A stretch of 64,000 nucleotides of DNA from positions 4,235,894 through 4,299,893 of the forward strand of contig CP076040.1 of assembly GCA_014529675.2 (NCBI GenBank). Reading direction: 5' to 3'. The stretch's first letter is position 1. The number at the start of each line of letters is the position of its first letter. This stretch comes from Opitutia bacterium ISCC 52 (GTDB lineage Bacteria > Verrucomicrobiota > Verrucomicrobiia > Opitutales > UBA2995). Shown one piece after another: positions 53,785-63,150 of the stretch. Made by a program: the position numbers and the translations under genes. The notes under the pieces were generated by a model, which worked only from the letters and a program-made list of their open reading frames with translations, ran no database searches and was not told where the DNA came from.

Positions 53785-53824
53785 GAAAACGGTCGGGGAT
53801 GATTCCCCTATCCAACCAGGCCGC

Positions 53825-54700
53825 CTAAAAGGCTGATTTCCCGGAAGCGCTTTTCCCTTCAAGTACTTTCGCGCAGTCTTCCATAGAAGCAGTGCCCTTT
53901 TGAGGAAGACCCTGTTTTTCGATCATCTCTCCGAGATATTTTTCGATACCATGCTGCGCTGCGAAAAGGCAGGGCGTACTGTAAATCACAATTGAGGCAC
54001 CCGCATCTTCTAGCTCCTGAAAACTCCAATTCGGAGACTTTCCTCCATGAAGCTGGTTGACCATGATTGGCACATTGATTTGAGAACGGAGTTTGGCGAT
54101 GGTATCAAGATCACGAATGGCTTCGACCATAACGCCATCGGCACCGGATTCGGCATAAGCAACGGCACGGTCCAAACCTTCGCTTGGATCAGTAGCATCC
54201 GTCCGGGCGAGAACAAAGATGCTACGTCGATATTCCAGAACCGTGACCAGCTTTGTTAGATATTCGTCTAGAGGTAAAATCTCTTTCCCTTCAAAGTGAC
54301 CACATTTGCGAGGACGTTTCTGGTCCTCCATCATGACGGCAGAAAGCCCATTGGCCTCTAGATTTCGAACCGTATTGGAAGCCACTAATTGGTCACCAAA
54401 CCCATCATCGACATCCACCAGTATCTGAGCCTGAGGCAAGGCATGTCGGACCTTGGTAGCCCAATCAGTCATATCTCGCCAATTCACGTATCCAACGTCG
54501 GGGAGACCATAGGCACTAGCTGCATAGCTATATCCACTACAAAACACTCCCTCAAACTTGCGCGAGGCGATCAGTGCTGAGAACACATCATAAACGCCAA
54601 TCAATGGTAACAGGCGTTTTTGGTCTATCCGCTGGCGAAACGCGTCTCCGGCACTGGGACCCGTAAGACCTTTTGGCTCTTTTGCAGTAACTTGAATCAT
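53825..54700 (-). CDS. Isocitrate lyase/PEP mutase-family protein
   Basis: A 291-residue TIM-barrel protein, start ATG 54700 (MIQVTAKEP). The family features are LIGVYDVFSALIA, ILVDVDDGFGD (the Mg2+-binding Asp cluster), VMMEDQKRPRKCGHFEGKE with the catalytic KxCGH-type loop, and LARTDA. It probably cleaves a C-C bond or handles a 2-methylcitrate- or phosphonate-like substrate, but the specific reaction cannot be read. It stands alone and converges with the B12 operon. Confidence 0.85.
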   Translation of the reverse strand: MIQVTAKEPKGLTGPSAGDAFRQRIDQKRLLPLIGVYDVFSALIASRKFEGVFCSGYSYAASAYGLPDVGYVNWRDMTDWATKVRHALPQAQILVDVDDGFGDQLVASNTVRNLEANGLSAVMMEDQKRPRKCGHFEGKEILPLDEYLTKLVTVLEYRRSIFVLARTDATDPSEGLDRAVAYAESGADGVMVEAIRDLDTIAKLRSQINVPIMVNQLHGGKSPNWSFQELEDAGASIVIYSTPCLFAAQHGIEKYLGEMIEKQGLPQKGTASMEDCAKVLEGKSASGKSAF

Positions 54701-54856
54701 CGTAGACAGGATGTGTGGAAGGAGCAAAGTCCCCCAAAGATTACAGAAAAGGAAGGATACATCGGGCGTTCCCTCTATAGAAATCCTCCTCGTGCACAGT
54801 AGTTTACCGCAATTTTATCGCTCAAAAAGTGGCAATCCAGTAATCTAGAAAACAGA

Positions 54857-54882
54857 AAGCCCGCGGGTTTCCCCGCGGGCTT
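54857..54882 (-). terminator. Strong hairpin terminator for the YugP-like gene
   Basis: A perfect 11-bp GC-rich stem (AAGCCCGCGGG with its complement) around a four-base loop, followed by TCTGTTTTC on the minus strand, 30 bases past the stop of the 54913 gene. Confidence 0.85.
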
Positions 54883-54912
54883 CGTTTTAAATCATGCACA
54901 AACTTTAGGGCA

Positions 54913-55626
54913 CTAGTCCCTTCCACGTAGCACGATCAAATAGACTAAATGCATGAGGGAACCGGCGAAGGCTGCCACGTAAGTCCAACCGGCAGCATTA
55001 AGGGTTGCGGAAACACCGGGTGCTTCGTCTGCCGCCACAATCCCCAGGCTATCGAGCTCACGTTTGGCGCGAGCGGTAGCATCAAACTCCACCGGTAAAG
55101 TTACCAAATGAAAAAGCGTTAAGATGGCATATACGATGATACCCAGATCGAGCATCAGTCCGCCTTGAAATCCAAAAAAGAATCCTCCAAAGAAGATGAG
55201 GGGTAGAAAGCTGGCCGCAATGTTGACCACCGGCGCCATTCTCTGCCGAACATTCATCATCGTATAACCGACTTTGTGCTGAATCGCATGTCCCGCTTCG
55301 TGAGCAGCCACACCAACCGCGGCCAGACTGGAGCCACTGTAATTATGCTCACTCAAAGCCAGCCTTTTGTTTACAGGATCATAGTGGTCCGTAAGAACAC
55401 CGGGCGTGCGAACGATTTCGACATCGTAAATACCGGCTTTACGCATAACGGCTTCTGCAGCTTCGTATCCGGTGATGCCCCCTCGTGTGGGGACTTGGAC
55501 GTATTTATTGTAAGTGGTCTTCACTTTAGACTGCGCCCAAAAGGCAAAACCAAGAGCGGCAATCATTAAAAGAATCCCCATTCCGGTAGGGATGATTATA
55601 AAAGCAAGTGGAGATGAAAGTATCAT
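54913..55626 (-). CDS. YugP-like membrane zinc metallopeptidase
   Basis: A 237-residue membrane-bound neutral zinc protease of the YugP family. Helix 1 is at 8-30 and the zinc motif HEAGH at 109-113 (VAAHEAGHAIQH). Further helices lie near 130-170 and a terminal one near 210-232, with an aspartate/glutamate (EFDATARAKRELD) that could be the third ligand. Its role in the family is little known. It is monocistronic, with a long hairpin upstream and a strong terminator. Confidence 0.88.
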   Translation of the reverse strand: MILSSPLAFIIIPTGMGILLMIAALGFAFWAQSKVKTTYNKYVQVPTRGGITGYEAAEAVMRKAGIYDVEIVRTPGVLTDHYDPVNKRLALSEHNYSGSSLAAVGVAAHEAGHAIQHKVGYTMMNVRQRMAPVVNIAASFLPLIFFGGFFFGFQGGLMLDLGIIVYAILTLFHLVTLPVEFDATARAKRELDSLGIVAADEAPGVSATLNAAGWTYVAAFAGSLMHLVYLIVLRGRD

Positions 55627-55653
55627 GGTATAAGGTATTGGTTAAATTATTAG

Positions 55654-55720
55654 ATAATGAACAAGCAAAGAAGGTTCCAATTCAAAGGAATTGCGAACGA
55701 ATCCATAACCTGTTCATTAT
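55654..55720. repeat. Long hairpin upstream of the YugP-like gene
   Basis: ATAATGAACA and TGTTCATTAT form a perfect 10-bp outer stem, with a nested interrupted stem (TTCCAATTC...GAATTGCGAA) inside. It lies 28 bases upstream of the YugP-like start. The remaining bases up to 55962 show no gene. Confidence 0.6.
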
Positions 55721-55962
55721 AAGATGACTTGGAGAATAAGAGATTTATTAAGCTCACTTTATTTCAATTCAATACTGTCCCGTTTTCAAGCCCCTCGTGT
55801 CCTTTTGTCTCATAGGACAATCAGCTAGAAATAAGATCGTGAGCTCGCAACGGTCCCTATTCAAAAGGTCGAGTGACCAAAAATCGTACTCCTCTAAGTG
55901 ATTTCTCACGAAAAGATTGAATGCTCTTGTACTGCCAGCCAAGCTCTCTCATTTATATCTGA

Positions 55963-57228
55963 ATGAGTACCGGGAATTTAGAATTTTTCAGCGCGATAGA
56001 GATCTCCAAGGAGGACACTCGCACCCAGGACTTTGTCGAATACATCAAGCAATTCAACGACTTTGGTACGAAGACTCAGATCCAAGAATTGCATGTGGGC
56101 AACCAGCCTGTTCCGGTCTACGTCAATGAATTCTGGACCTCGAAACAGCGAGCGGCGTCCAGCATCCATGAAGTCTCTTACCGGGCCTGCTTTAAGCCAC
56201 AACTCCCACGATTTTTCATCGAGCAGCTGACTTCAGAAGGCGATTCGGTTCTCGATCCATTCATGGGTCGCGGGACCACCTTGATCGAAGCGATCTTGAT
56301 GAATCGCTTTGGCATCGGCTGCGACATCAATCCCTTGAGCAATGTTCTTTGCGGGCCACGTTTCAATCCGCCCACCCTGGATCAGGTAGAGAAACGACTC
56401 GAAAAGTTGGAGCTTAGCTATGACGGAGACCTACCAGAAGACCTCGATGTGTTCTTCCAAGAGGATACTCTGAAAGAGCTGTGTGCCTTGCGTTCCTATT
56501 TCGCTGAAAAGGAATCCAAGAAAGATGTCGTGGATCGGTTCATACAGATGGTGGCAACCAATCGGCTGACCGGTCACTCCAATGGATTCTTTTCGGTTTA
56601 TACACTGCCTCCGAATCAGGCCGTCACGGCCGATCGTCAGCGTTTAATTAATGCTAAGCGCGAACAGGAACCTGAATACAGAGACGTCAAAAAGCTCATT
56701 CTTAAAAAGAGTAAGTCTCTCCTGAAACATCTCGAGGAGGAGGATTACCAAAGCTTCAAACAGTTCGGTAAGAAAAGCAAAATTGTCATCGGCTCGTCAA
56801 CAGAAGCCAAAGGCATCAAAGCAGGTTCGATCGACCTGGTCGTCACCTCCCCACCCTTTCTGGATGTTGTGAACTATGCTAGCGACAACTGGTTGCGCTG
56901 TTGGTTTAATAACCTGGAGCCGTACACCATTCCTATTTCCATTCATCGCAATGTTGAAAGCTGGTCTGCAGAAATGACCGAGACTTTCAAACGCATGGTG
57001 AAACTACTGAAGAAAGGCGCTTACGTTGCCTTCGAAGTGGGTGAAGTTCGCAAAGGAAAAATCAAATTGGAGGATCATGTCATCCCCGCGGCAGAACGAG
57101 CCGGACTTACTCCGATCCTCGTCCTCGTCAACGATCAGGAATTTACCAAGACCTCCAATTGCTGGGGAGTATCCAACTTGGAAAAAGGCACGAATACGAA
57201 TCGGATCGTGCTGCTCAAGAAGCCATAG
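55963..57228 (+). CDS. Orphan DNA methyltransferase
   Basis: A 421-residue SAM-dependent DNA (N4-C or N6-A) methyltransferase. SAM-binding motif I is VLDPFMGRGTT (about residues 96-106) and catalytic motif IV is TSPPF (295-299), followed by NY. Motif I precedes motif IV by about 190 residues, with a large target-recognition-like insert between. No restriction endonuclease gene is next to it, so it seems solitary. The recognition site is unknown. Confidence 0.85.
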   Translation: MSTGNLEFFSAIEISKEDTRTQDFVEYIKQFNDFGTKTQIQELHVGNQPVPVYVNEFWTSKQRAASSIHEVSYRACFKPQLPRFFIEQLTSEGDSVLDPFMGRGTTLIEAILMNRFGIGCDINPLSNVLCGPRFNPPTLDQVEKRLEKLELSYDGDLPEDLDVFFQEDTLKELCALRSYFAEKESKKDVVDRFIQMVATNRLTGHSNGFFSVYTLPPNQAVTADRQRLINAKREQEPEYRDVKKLILKKSKSLLKHLEEEDYQSFKQFGKKSKIVIGSSTEAKGIKAGSIDLVVTSPPFLDVVNYASDNWLRCWFNNLEPYTIPISIHRNVESWSAEMTETFKRMVKLLKKGAYVAFEVGEVRKGKIKLEDHVIPAAERAGLTPILVLVNDQEFTKTSNCWGVSNLEKGTNTNRIVLLKKP

Positions 57229-57276
57229 CTTCGAGGGCCGCCAGGCACCAGCTTGGTAATAATAGGTAATCCATTC

Positions 57277-57301
57277 GTCCACGGTTTACGACCGCGGCTA
57301 T
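57277..57301 (+). repeat. Repeat family 3, copy 2
   Basis: GTCCACGGTTTACGACCGCG + GCTAT resembles the right arm of the hairpin at 25851-25876 with four substitutions and one missing base. It lies just before a family 2 repeat. Confidence 0.55.
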
Positions 57302-57309
57302 AATAAGGA

Positions 57310-57336
57310 CGGACACCTCGGCGATGTGTCCCTACC
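57310..57336 (-). repeat. GGTAGGG hairpin repeat (family 2), copy d
   Basis: On the minus strand GGTAGGG is followed by stem ACAC/GTGT around ATCGCCGAG and CCG. It overlaps the last bases of the M3 peptidase gene, whose TAG stop falls inside the element. Confidence 0.7.
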
Positions 57337-59431
57337 CTACAGGCAACAGTCCATCCCGTCGGAGCAACGCATCGGGATCCGGCTCGCGTCCCATAAAATC
57401 GATAAAGAGCTTTAACGGATCTTCCGAGTTTCCTTTGGAGAGCACCTTGTCTTTAAAATCTTTGCCCGTGGCTTCGTTAAGCAATCCTTCACTTTCAAAG
57501 CGCGTAAAGGCATCTGCATCCAGCACTTCCGCCCACTTATAAGAGTAATAGCCAGCGGCATAACCCGTTGGACCGGAAAAGAGGTGTCCAAAGTTATAGA
57601 GAAAGATGGGGGCCTTTCGTTTCCGTTCAGCCAGATAAGGCTCCAGAATGGATTCCAATTTTGCCTCCAACGCGTCTCCCTCCAAATCTGCATAGTTGAT
57701 GTGCATTTCGAGATCCATTTTCCCGAACGAGAGCTGACGCATGGCAAAAGAAGCTGCGTTGAAATTCTTCGCCGCAATCATCTTGTCATACAGATCGTCC
57801 GGAATTTTTTCGCCGGTTTCGTAATGCTGGGCAAACAGATCCAGTCCTTTTCGATCCCAACACCAGTTCTCCAGAATCTGGGAAGGAAGCTCTACAAAGT
57901 CCCATGCGACATTCACTCCATTCATGGATTTGATCTCAACGTCCCCGAACAAATGGTGAATCAAGTGACCAAACTCGTGGAAGACCGTAAGCACATCGTT
58001 GTGTGACAGGAGAGCCGGCTTGTCGTCGGTCGGAGGACTCATGTTTCCGTGGATTTGCCCCAAGTGAGGTTCATTCTTTCCGCCTGATCGATCGCCCGTG
58101 AGGGTATAGTTCATCCAGGCTCCACTTCGCTTCGACTCTCGAGGAAACCAATCGGTATAGAAGGTGCCGATGTGATCGTCGGCTTCGTCGAACAGTTCAA
58201 AGACCTTTACATCATCATTCCATACTTCGTATCCAGATTCTGTATTCGATGAAGTCGGTGTGTCCGAATAAATGGCCTTCGCCTCCCGTATTGTAACTCC
58301 AAATAGTTTTTGCGTGATCTCAAACATTCCGTCCAGAACTCGGTCTACAGGAAAGTACGGCCTCAAAGCTTCCGAATCAAAGTCGTATTTAGCTTTTCGA
58401 TACTTCTCAGCCCAATAGGCAACGTCCCAGGGTTCCATGGGCTCCACTTGGATGCCGAGCTGCTTGGCGCGAAAGGTGTCCAAGTCTTCATTCTCCTGGT
58501 CGAATGCCTGCTTAATTTTCCCATGCAGATCATCTTCGAATGCCAATGCGCGATCTCCCGTTTTAGCCATACGTCGCTCCAATACCAAATCAGCAAAATG
58601 CTTAAATCCGAGTAGTTCAGCCTTTTCCTGTCTAAGCTTCAAGACCTGCCCCACCAATGCATGATTATCATGCGGCTCTTGCGTGCCGACCTGATTGAAG
58701 GCCGTCCAAAATTCCTGTCGAAGCTCCTCGCTGTCGGCAAATCGAAGAACCGGTATCAACGAAGGCGCCTGCAAGGTAAACCTCCACTTTGGCTCCTCTT
58801 CGGAACCCAGGTCTTTCGACTTGGCTGATTGCAAGGCCTGCTCGCGGGCGAGTTCGGGCAAGCCCGATAGATCTGCCTCATCCTCAATGACCTTTTCCCA
58901 AGCGTTGGTTGCGTCGAGGCAGTTTTCAGAGTATTTCTGAGTCAACTTAGCCAGCTCCGCCTGAATCTCCTCCATCCGCTTCTTTTTCTCAATTGGCAAG
59001 TCAGCCCCACTACTCTTGAAGGAGGCTAGGGTCTCTTCCAGATAGCGCTTTTGAGTTCCCTTCAGAGCTTTCGCTTCCTCGGTCTCGGAATAAGCTTTGA
59101 TGCGTTTCCAAAGCTTTTCATTCAAAGGAATCTTAGCACCGAACTCAGACACTTTCGGCAACATGGCATTGTAAGCATCTCTCAGCTCTTTTGAATCTCT
59201 TACACTATTCAGATGACCCACTTTCCCCCAGGCTACACCCATCTTCTCATCTGCCTCCTCAAGGGCCAACAAGGTATTCTCAAAGGTTAACGCTTCTAAA
59301 GGGCCATCAGCCAGTGCATCAATATTGGTCTGGGCTTCGTCCAATGCCAGTTGGATATCAGCTTCAATGTGCTCGGGTGTTAATCGACTCCAGTTAACGC
59401 GAAAATTTTCTTCCAAAAAAGGGTGTTGCAT
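57332..59431 (-). CDS. prlC: M3-family oligopeptidase (oligopeptidase A type)
   Basis: A 699-residue zinc oligopeptidase that degrades short peptides in the cytoplasm. The zinc motif HEFGH is at about residues 485-489, with the third ligand in N-V-A-W-D-F-V-E-L-P-S-Q downstream. NYTLTGDRSGGKNEPHLGQ and KMDLEMH are typical of OpdA/PrlC. The start is ATG 59431 (MQHPFLEENF), which matches the family N-terminus. The stop codon lies within a GGTAGGG repeat. Confidence 0.92.
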   Translation of the reverse strand: MQHPFLEENFRVNWSRLTPEHIEADIQLALDEAQTNIDALADGPLEALTFENTLLALEEADEKMGVAWGKVGHLNSVRDSKELRDAYNAMLPKVSEFGAKIPLNEKLWKRIKAYSETEEAKALKGTQKRYLEETLASFKSSGADLPIEKKKRMEEIQAELAKLTQKYSENCLDATNAWEKVIEDEADLSGLPELAREQALQSAKSKDLGSEEEPKWRFTLQAPSLIPVLRFADSEELRQEFWTAFNQVGTQEPHDNHALVGQVLKLRQEKAELLGFKHFADLVLERRMAKTGDRALAFEDDLHGKIKQAFDQENEDLDTFRAKQLGIQVEPMEPWDVAYWAEKYRKAKYDFDSEALRPYFPVDRVLDGMFEITQKLFGVTIREAKAIYSDTPTSSNTESGYEVWNDDVKVFELFDEADDHIGTFYTDWFPRESKRSGAWMNYTLTGDRSGGKNEPHLGQIHGNMSPPTDDKPALLSHNDVLTVFHEFGHLIHHLFGDVEIKSMNGVNVAWDFVELPSQILENWCWDRKGLDLFAQHYETGEKIPDDLYDKMIAAKNFNAASFAMRQLSFGKMDLEMHINYADLEGDALEAKLESILEPYLAERKRKAPIFLYNFGHLFSGPTGYAAGYYSYKWAEVLDADAFTRFESEGLLNEATGKDFKDKVLSKGNSEDPLKLFIDFMGREPDPDALLRRDGLLPVG

Positions 59432-59608
59432 GACGGTCACCTTAGGGGAGGCACTCCACAGATCTAGCAAAAAGCTCACACAAATTTTGGGTAGAGAATC
59501 AGAGGGTCATCTTGGTTGCCAAGTTCAATTGAAGAAAATCCACCCGGGCTCATTTGGCTGATTCAGGCAAACAGCTGTTTGTGCGCGGTCTTAAACATAG
59601 GTCCGCTT

Positions 59609-59794
59609 CTACATGGTCGATAGATGGATAGAGGATAACTGAACCACACTCCATTGTACGGGATCCATAGGCCCATCCCAATACTCCTGGAATACTTCCA
59701 TAAAGAATCCGCGCTCATCGTTATGCTTCTTCAGCGGAACAATTTTAACACCATGCAATGGAACACCGTGAGTTATAAAGCTACTATTCTTCAT
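59609..59794 (-). pseudogene. RmlC-like (dTDP-sugar 3,5-epimerase) N-terminal fragment
   Basis: A 61-residue frame resembling the N-terminus of dTDP-4-dehydrorhamnose 3,5-epimerase family proteins: VKIVPLKKHNDERGFFMEVF, then EYWDGPMDPVQWSVVQ. The cupin core with its conserved His and RG-H motif that should follow is absent; similarity ends at about VVQ. It is most probably a truncated remnant. Sugar-nucleotide genes are otherwise absent here. The stretch 59795-60087 holds nothing I can identify. Confidence 0.6.
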
Positions 59795-60087
59795 GTTTGT
59801 TGTTTCTCCTACCTGTGATTACGAATCAATATGGGCAGCTCACTCATGCATGAGCCTCACCAACACCCTAAGCTTACATGAAATTGGGGAATTTATAAAT
59901 AGGGCATCTGCACGAGACGCATCCAGGGGAAATCGAAAGCTTAGATCAGTATTTTCCCCTATGCCTCGAATAGGGATTATTCTCAGACAAAGCCGCCTCA
60001 CAATCAAAGATCGCCAATTCTCTATGAACCTTTAAGAGTCTTCCTCCATGGAATGGGCCGTATTTATCCGTAGAACTGATCATCTAG

Positions 60088-60332
60088 TTAGGAAAATGCG
60101 GAGAATCCTTTCTGCACGAGTTGAGGATCAGCATTCATGCGTTTCGTATTGCGGGTGGGCTGGATGAGTATGTCATTACTTCCATACTCAAGAAACAAGC
60201 CCATGGCCATGAGCTCACCATTCGCTTTACACACACCAACATTCAGCAAGACTCCTTTGAAGCCGTTATGGAAACCAGCATTGACGGCGGCAAATCCTGG
60301 TGGACTCGTTATCGTCAATACCTGACCCGCTT
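60088..60332 (+). pseudogene. C-terminal remnant of an unidentified protein
   Basis: A short open frame with amino-acid composition like coding sequence, containing ELTIRFTHTNIQQDSFEAVM and TSIDGGKSWWTRYRQYLTRL, and ending at 60336. The pattern D-G-G-K-x-W-W near the end resembles C-termini of DUF1579-like lipocalin-type proteins, but I am not sure. No start codon with a plausible N-terminus is present. It overlaps the next gene's start. Confidence 0.4.
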
Positions 60333-61007
60333 ATGAAATCATTATTATTCGCTCTCACTCTATTTTCTCTTAGCCTTATGGCAGAAGAAGGATTCGTCTC
60401 CATTTTTAACGGCAAAGACCTGACTGGCTGGAGCAGCAAACCCGGTGCTTGGGAAGTCCGCAACGGCGAGATCTGGTGCACGGGCGCTTCCGTTGAACGC
60501 AACTGGCTCATCTGGGAAGGAGGCGAGCCGGCTGACTTCGTCCTTCGCCTGGAATTTCGGTGGGACAAAGGTAACTCAGGAGTTAATGTACGCAGTGTCG
60601 ACCGAGGCGAGTGGCAGGCCTACGGTTACCAAGTTGAAATTGCACGGCAGAATGTCATGGGTCTCTGGCACCATTCGCTGCTCGACCGGGAACACCCCAA
60701 ACGTGAAGAACGCCACTTGATGGCTCTGGCTGGGCAAACCGTTCGGCTTTCAAAAGAGGGGAAAAAGACTTTCGTTCAAGAGGGAGATGGTGAGGTCATC
60801 AAAGCGCTCTACAAGGATCACGAATGGAACACCATGGAGATCATAGCCAAAGGCGATACACTCGTGCAGAAAATCAACGGCGTTGTATTTTCCATGGTGA
60901 CGGACCTGGACAAAGAGATGTCTAACAAAGCGGGAGTTCTGGCACTTCAGGATCACGGGAAAGGCTGCATAGTCGCATTCAGAAATCTCCAGCTCCAACA
61001 ACTCTGA
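60333..61007 (+). CDS. DUF1080 (3-keto-disaccharide hydrolase-like) exported protein
   Basis: A 224-residue DUF1080 protein, starting at ATG 60333 with signal peptide MKSLLFALTLFSLSLMA. Family motifs are IFNGKDLTGWSSKPGAWEVRNGEIWCTG, NSGVNVRS, YGYQVEI and HEWNTMEII. A second paralogue is at 37280, which is a lipoprotein. The two may act on different keto-glycosides in the periplasm. It is monocistronic. Confidence 0.88.
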   Translation: MKSLLFALTLFSLSLMAEEGFVSIFNGKDLTGWSSKPGAWEVRNGEIWCTGASVERNWLIWEGGEPADFVLRLEFRWDKGNSGVNVRSVDRGEWQAYGYQVEIARQNVMGLWHHSLLDREHPKREERHLMALAGQTVRLSKEGKKTFVQEGDGEVIKALYKDHEWNTMEIIAKGDTLVQKINGVVFSMVTDLDKEMSNKAGVLALQDHGKGCIVAFRNLQLQQL

Positions 61008-61084
61008 GAAGTTGCATATAGGAAATATGGTTTCTTTCCCCGTTCCACAAAAACGAGACGATCGCTAATAGATCCAAGTTATCA

Positions 61085-61460
61085 TTATTCCGGGTTCACC
61101 AAGGCAACGGATATAAAAACGATTAATTCCGTATTAGTGTCAGGCACATCAGCGGATCTGAAAAATGACCCGACTCGCGAATCTCCTAATATTGGAACAG
61201 ATGAAATAATTTCCGGTTCATCTGTATCCGTACTAAGACCTTCTTTGAAATCATAAATTCGATCGGCTAAAATGGGATGGAAGTACACGGTCGTTCCAAC
61301 ACCCTCCTTGTGCTCGACCCAAGATCTGAAGTGGTCATTTAGTATGCCATCATCGGGCTTTGTAAACACGTCCCCAGATGTCCCACTCCACGATAATCTG
61401 TCCAGACCATCTCCCTTCGGGAAATGGGCGCAATCCTTCTTCCGAAGGGACATATTCATT
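61085..61460 (-). pseudogene. Secretin (GspD/PilQ-like) C-terminal remnant
   Basis: The last 40 codons read I-I-S-S-VPILGDSRVGSFFRSAD, then NTELIVFISVALVNPE, which fits the C-terminal barrel signature of type II/III secretins (VPILGDIPVxGxLFRS; TELIVFITP). Upstream, two overlapping frames (61085-61459 and 61350-61610) each look partly coding, which points to a frameshift. The N-domains are missing. No other secretion genes are nearby. Confidence 0.55.
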
Positions 61461-61566
61461 CAGATGTATATCAACGACACCGCTGTAAACATCCATCCCT
61501 GTCTCAGAATCATGATTAGAGCCCTTTTTGTTTGCTTGAGTCGAGATAGTCTGGCTTTGACAACTC

Positions 61567-62679
61567 ATGAACGACTTTAAATCACTCGGCATTTCCAACG
61601 ACCTCATCAAAGGGCTAGACGAACTGGGAATTCGAAAGCCTACCGAAGTCCAAGAGAAGGCGATTCCATTTTTAATGAAGGAAGGTACGGATTTCGTATG
61701 TCGTGCTCAGACGGGTACAGGAAAAACGGCGGCTTTTGGATTACCCCTGTTGAAACGTATTCGGCCGGATTCGGATAAGGTTCAGGGATTGATCCTCACA
61801 CCCACTCGGGAACTTGCCAAACAAGTCGCCAAGCACCTGTTTAAATACACCAAGTTTACCAACAAGATTTTTACCGAAGCTGTTTACGGAGGTGATAAGA
61901 TCGAAATCCAGGTCAAGGCGCTTAGTCGTCCCACGCAAATCATCGTGGCTACACCAGGCCGGTTGATCGATCTCCTCCAAATGAGGGCAGTTGACCTTTC
62001 CCATGTGAAACGAGTCATCCTGGATGAGGCGGACGAAATGTTGAGTATGGGCTTTCGTGAACACCTCACCAAGATAATCAACGAGACACCCAACCGGGAA
62101 AGTATGTGGCTGTTCTCAGCAACGATTCCCGAAGGCATTCAGAAGCTGGTAAAAAACTATATGTCGCATGATGCCAAGCACCTGCTCCTTGAAAGCAAAG
62201 ACATTTTGCAGGACGCTATCACCCATCAGTATATCCGTTGCCCCATCGAAGAGAAAGTAGAGCGTATCGTGCAATTTCTTGAGCGTCGAGGAAGCGAACG
62301 CGGACTCATCTTCTGCCGCTCCAAAGCCGGAGCTATCAAACTCGGAGAGGCCCTCAACGGCGAAGGCTATTCGAATGCTGTCCTCCAAGGTAACCTTTCA
62401 CAAAAAGACCGTGAAAAAATTATGCGCGCCTTCCGGAAAGAGCGTATTCAATTCCTGGTTGCTACGGATGTAGCGGGACGGGGCATCGACATCGAAGGGC
62501 TCTCATTTGTCATCCATCACCAACTGCCAGAGAATGCGGAGACCTACATTCACCGAAGTGGTCGTACGGCACGGGCAGGCCGAACCGGCTTATCTTTTTG
62601 TTTGATTGCAGGGCGCGACGGTCAACGCCTGAAGAAGCTGGAGCATGAGTTGAAGATTCGTTTTCAACAAATCGCTTAG
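61567..62679 (+). CDS. DEAD-box RNA helicase
   Basis: A 370-residue minimal DEAD-box helicase for RNA remodelling. The Q-motif region is LGISNDLIKGLDELGIRKPTEVQ; motif I AQTGTGKTA (47-55), Ia PTREL, II DEAD (153-156), III SAT, V VATDVAGRGID and VI HRSGRTARAG are all present. There is no long C-terminal RNA-binding tail, unlike DeaD or DbpA, so its substrate is not predictable. It is monocistronic. Confidence 0.94.
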   Translation: MNDFKSLGISNDLIKGLDELGIRKPTEVQEKAIPFLMKEGTDFVCRAQTGTGKTAAFGLPLLKRIRPDSDKVQGLILTPTRELAKQVAKHLFKYTKFTNKIFTEAVYGGDKIEIQVKALSRPTQIIVATPGRLIDLLQMRAVDLSHVKRVILDEADEMLSMGFREHLTKIINETPNRESMWLFSATIPEGIQKLVKNYMSHDAKHLLLESKDILQDAITHQYIRCPIEEKVERIVQFLERRGSERGLIFCRSKAGAIKLGEALNGEGYSNAVLQGNLSQKDREKIMRAFRKERIQFLVATDVAGRGIDIEGLSFVIHHQLPENAETYIHRSGRTARAGRTGLSFCLIAGRDGQRLKKLEHELKIRFQQIA

Positions 62680-62695
62680 CCATCGCCAGTCTCAT

Positions 62696-62729
62696 AAAAA
62701 ATAAGCGACCCAGATTATTGAGCCGCTTA
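62696..62729 (-). terminator. Terminator for the small coiled-coil gene
   Basis: On the minus strand AAGCGGCTC...GGGTCGCTT form an imperfect stem followed by ATTTTTTAT, about 35 bases past the stop of the 62764 gene. It lies between convergent genes and might work both ways. Confidence 0.65.
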
Positions 62730-62763
62730 CTTGTTGGAAAAACCTTAGTTCGAATCCGATCGA

Positions 62764-63150
62764 TTAAGTACCCTTCTTAAGAGACTTACCAATCCGTTCC
62801 TCACGTAGTTTTCTAATCACTCCCCGTAGTTCCTTCCTGAGCTCACGTTGTTCATCACAGTGAATTCTCAGCTGCTCGCGGATCTGTTCCTTGATCGCTG
62901 CTTGGTCCTCAGGAGCTGCTGTTCGCATTCTTTCGCGAAGCTGTTCGAGCTCCTCGCTCAAGACACCACGAACTTCCTCATACCGAGCAATACACTCCTG
63001 GATATCCTGATTCTCACGCATCTGATTCGGAACACCAAACTGCCCGTCTCTCGACCCATCCCTGGCTCGTACGGGCTCGTTGACTTGAGCTGAAAGTCCG
63101 CCTGAAAGCAATAGACTCCCAACAGCAATTATTGTGATTAGCTTTTTCAT
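62764..63150 (-). CDS. Small periplasmic coiled-coil protein
   Basis: A 128-residue protein with a clear signal peptide (KKLITIIAVGSLLLSGGLSA). The mature part is highly charged and helical (EECIARYEEVRGVLSEEL-type pattern, ending with basic RKLREERIGKSLKK), rich in Arg and Glu, with two Cys residues. I do not recognise a family. It loosely resembles Spy/CpxP-like all-helical periplasmic proteins in size and composition, but the LTxxQ motif is absent. Confidence 0.7.
   Translation of the reverse strand: MKKLITIIAVGSLLLSGGLSAQVNEPVRARDGSRDGQFGVPNQMRENQDIQECIARYEEVRGVLSEELEQLRERMRTAAPEDQAAIKEQIREQLRIHCDEQRELRKELRGVIRKLREERIGKSLKKGT

Noticed and set aside
53794-53807. GGGGA/TCCCC hairpin between the B12 operon and the PEP-mutase-family gene as a terminator
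   Set aside because: The stem is only five base pairs and no T-run follows on either strand.
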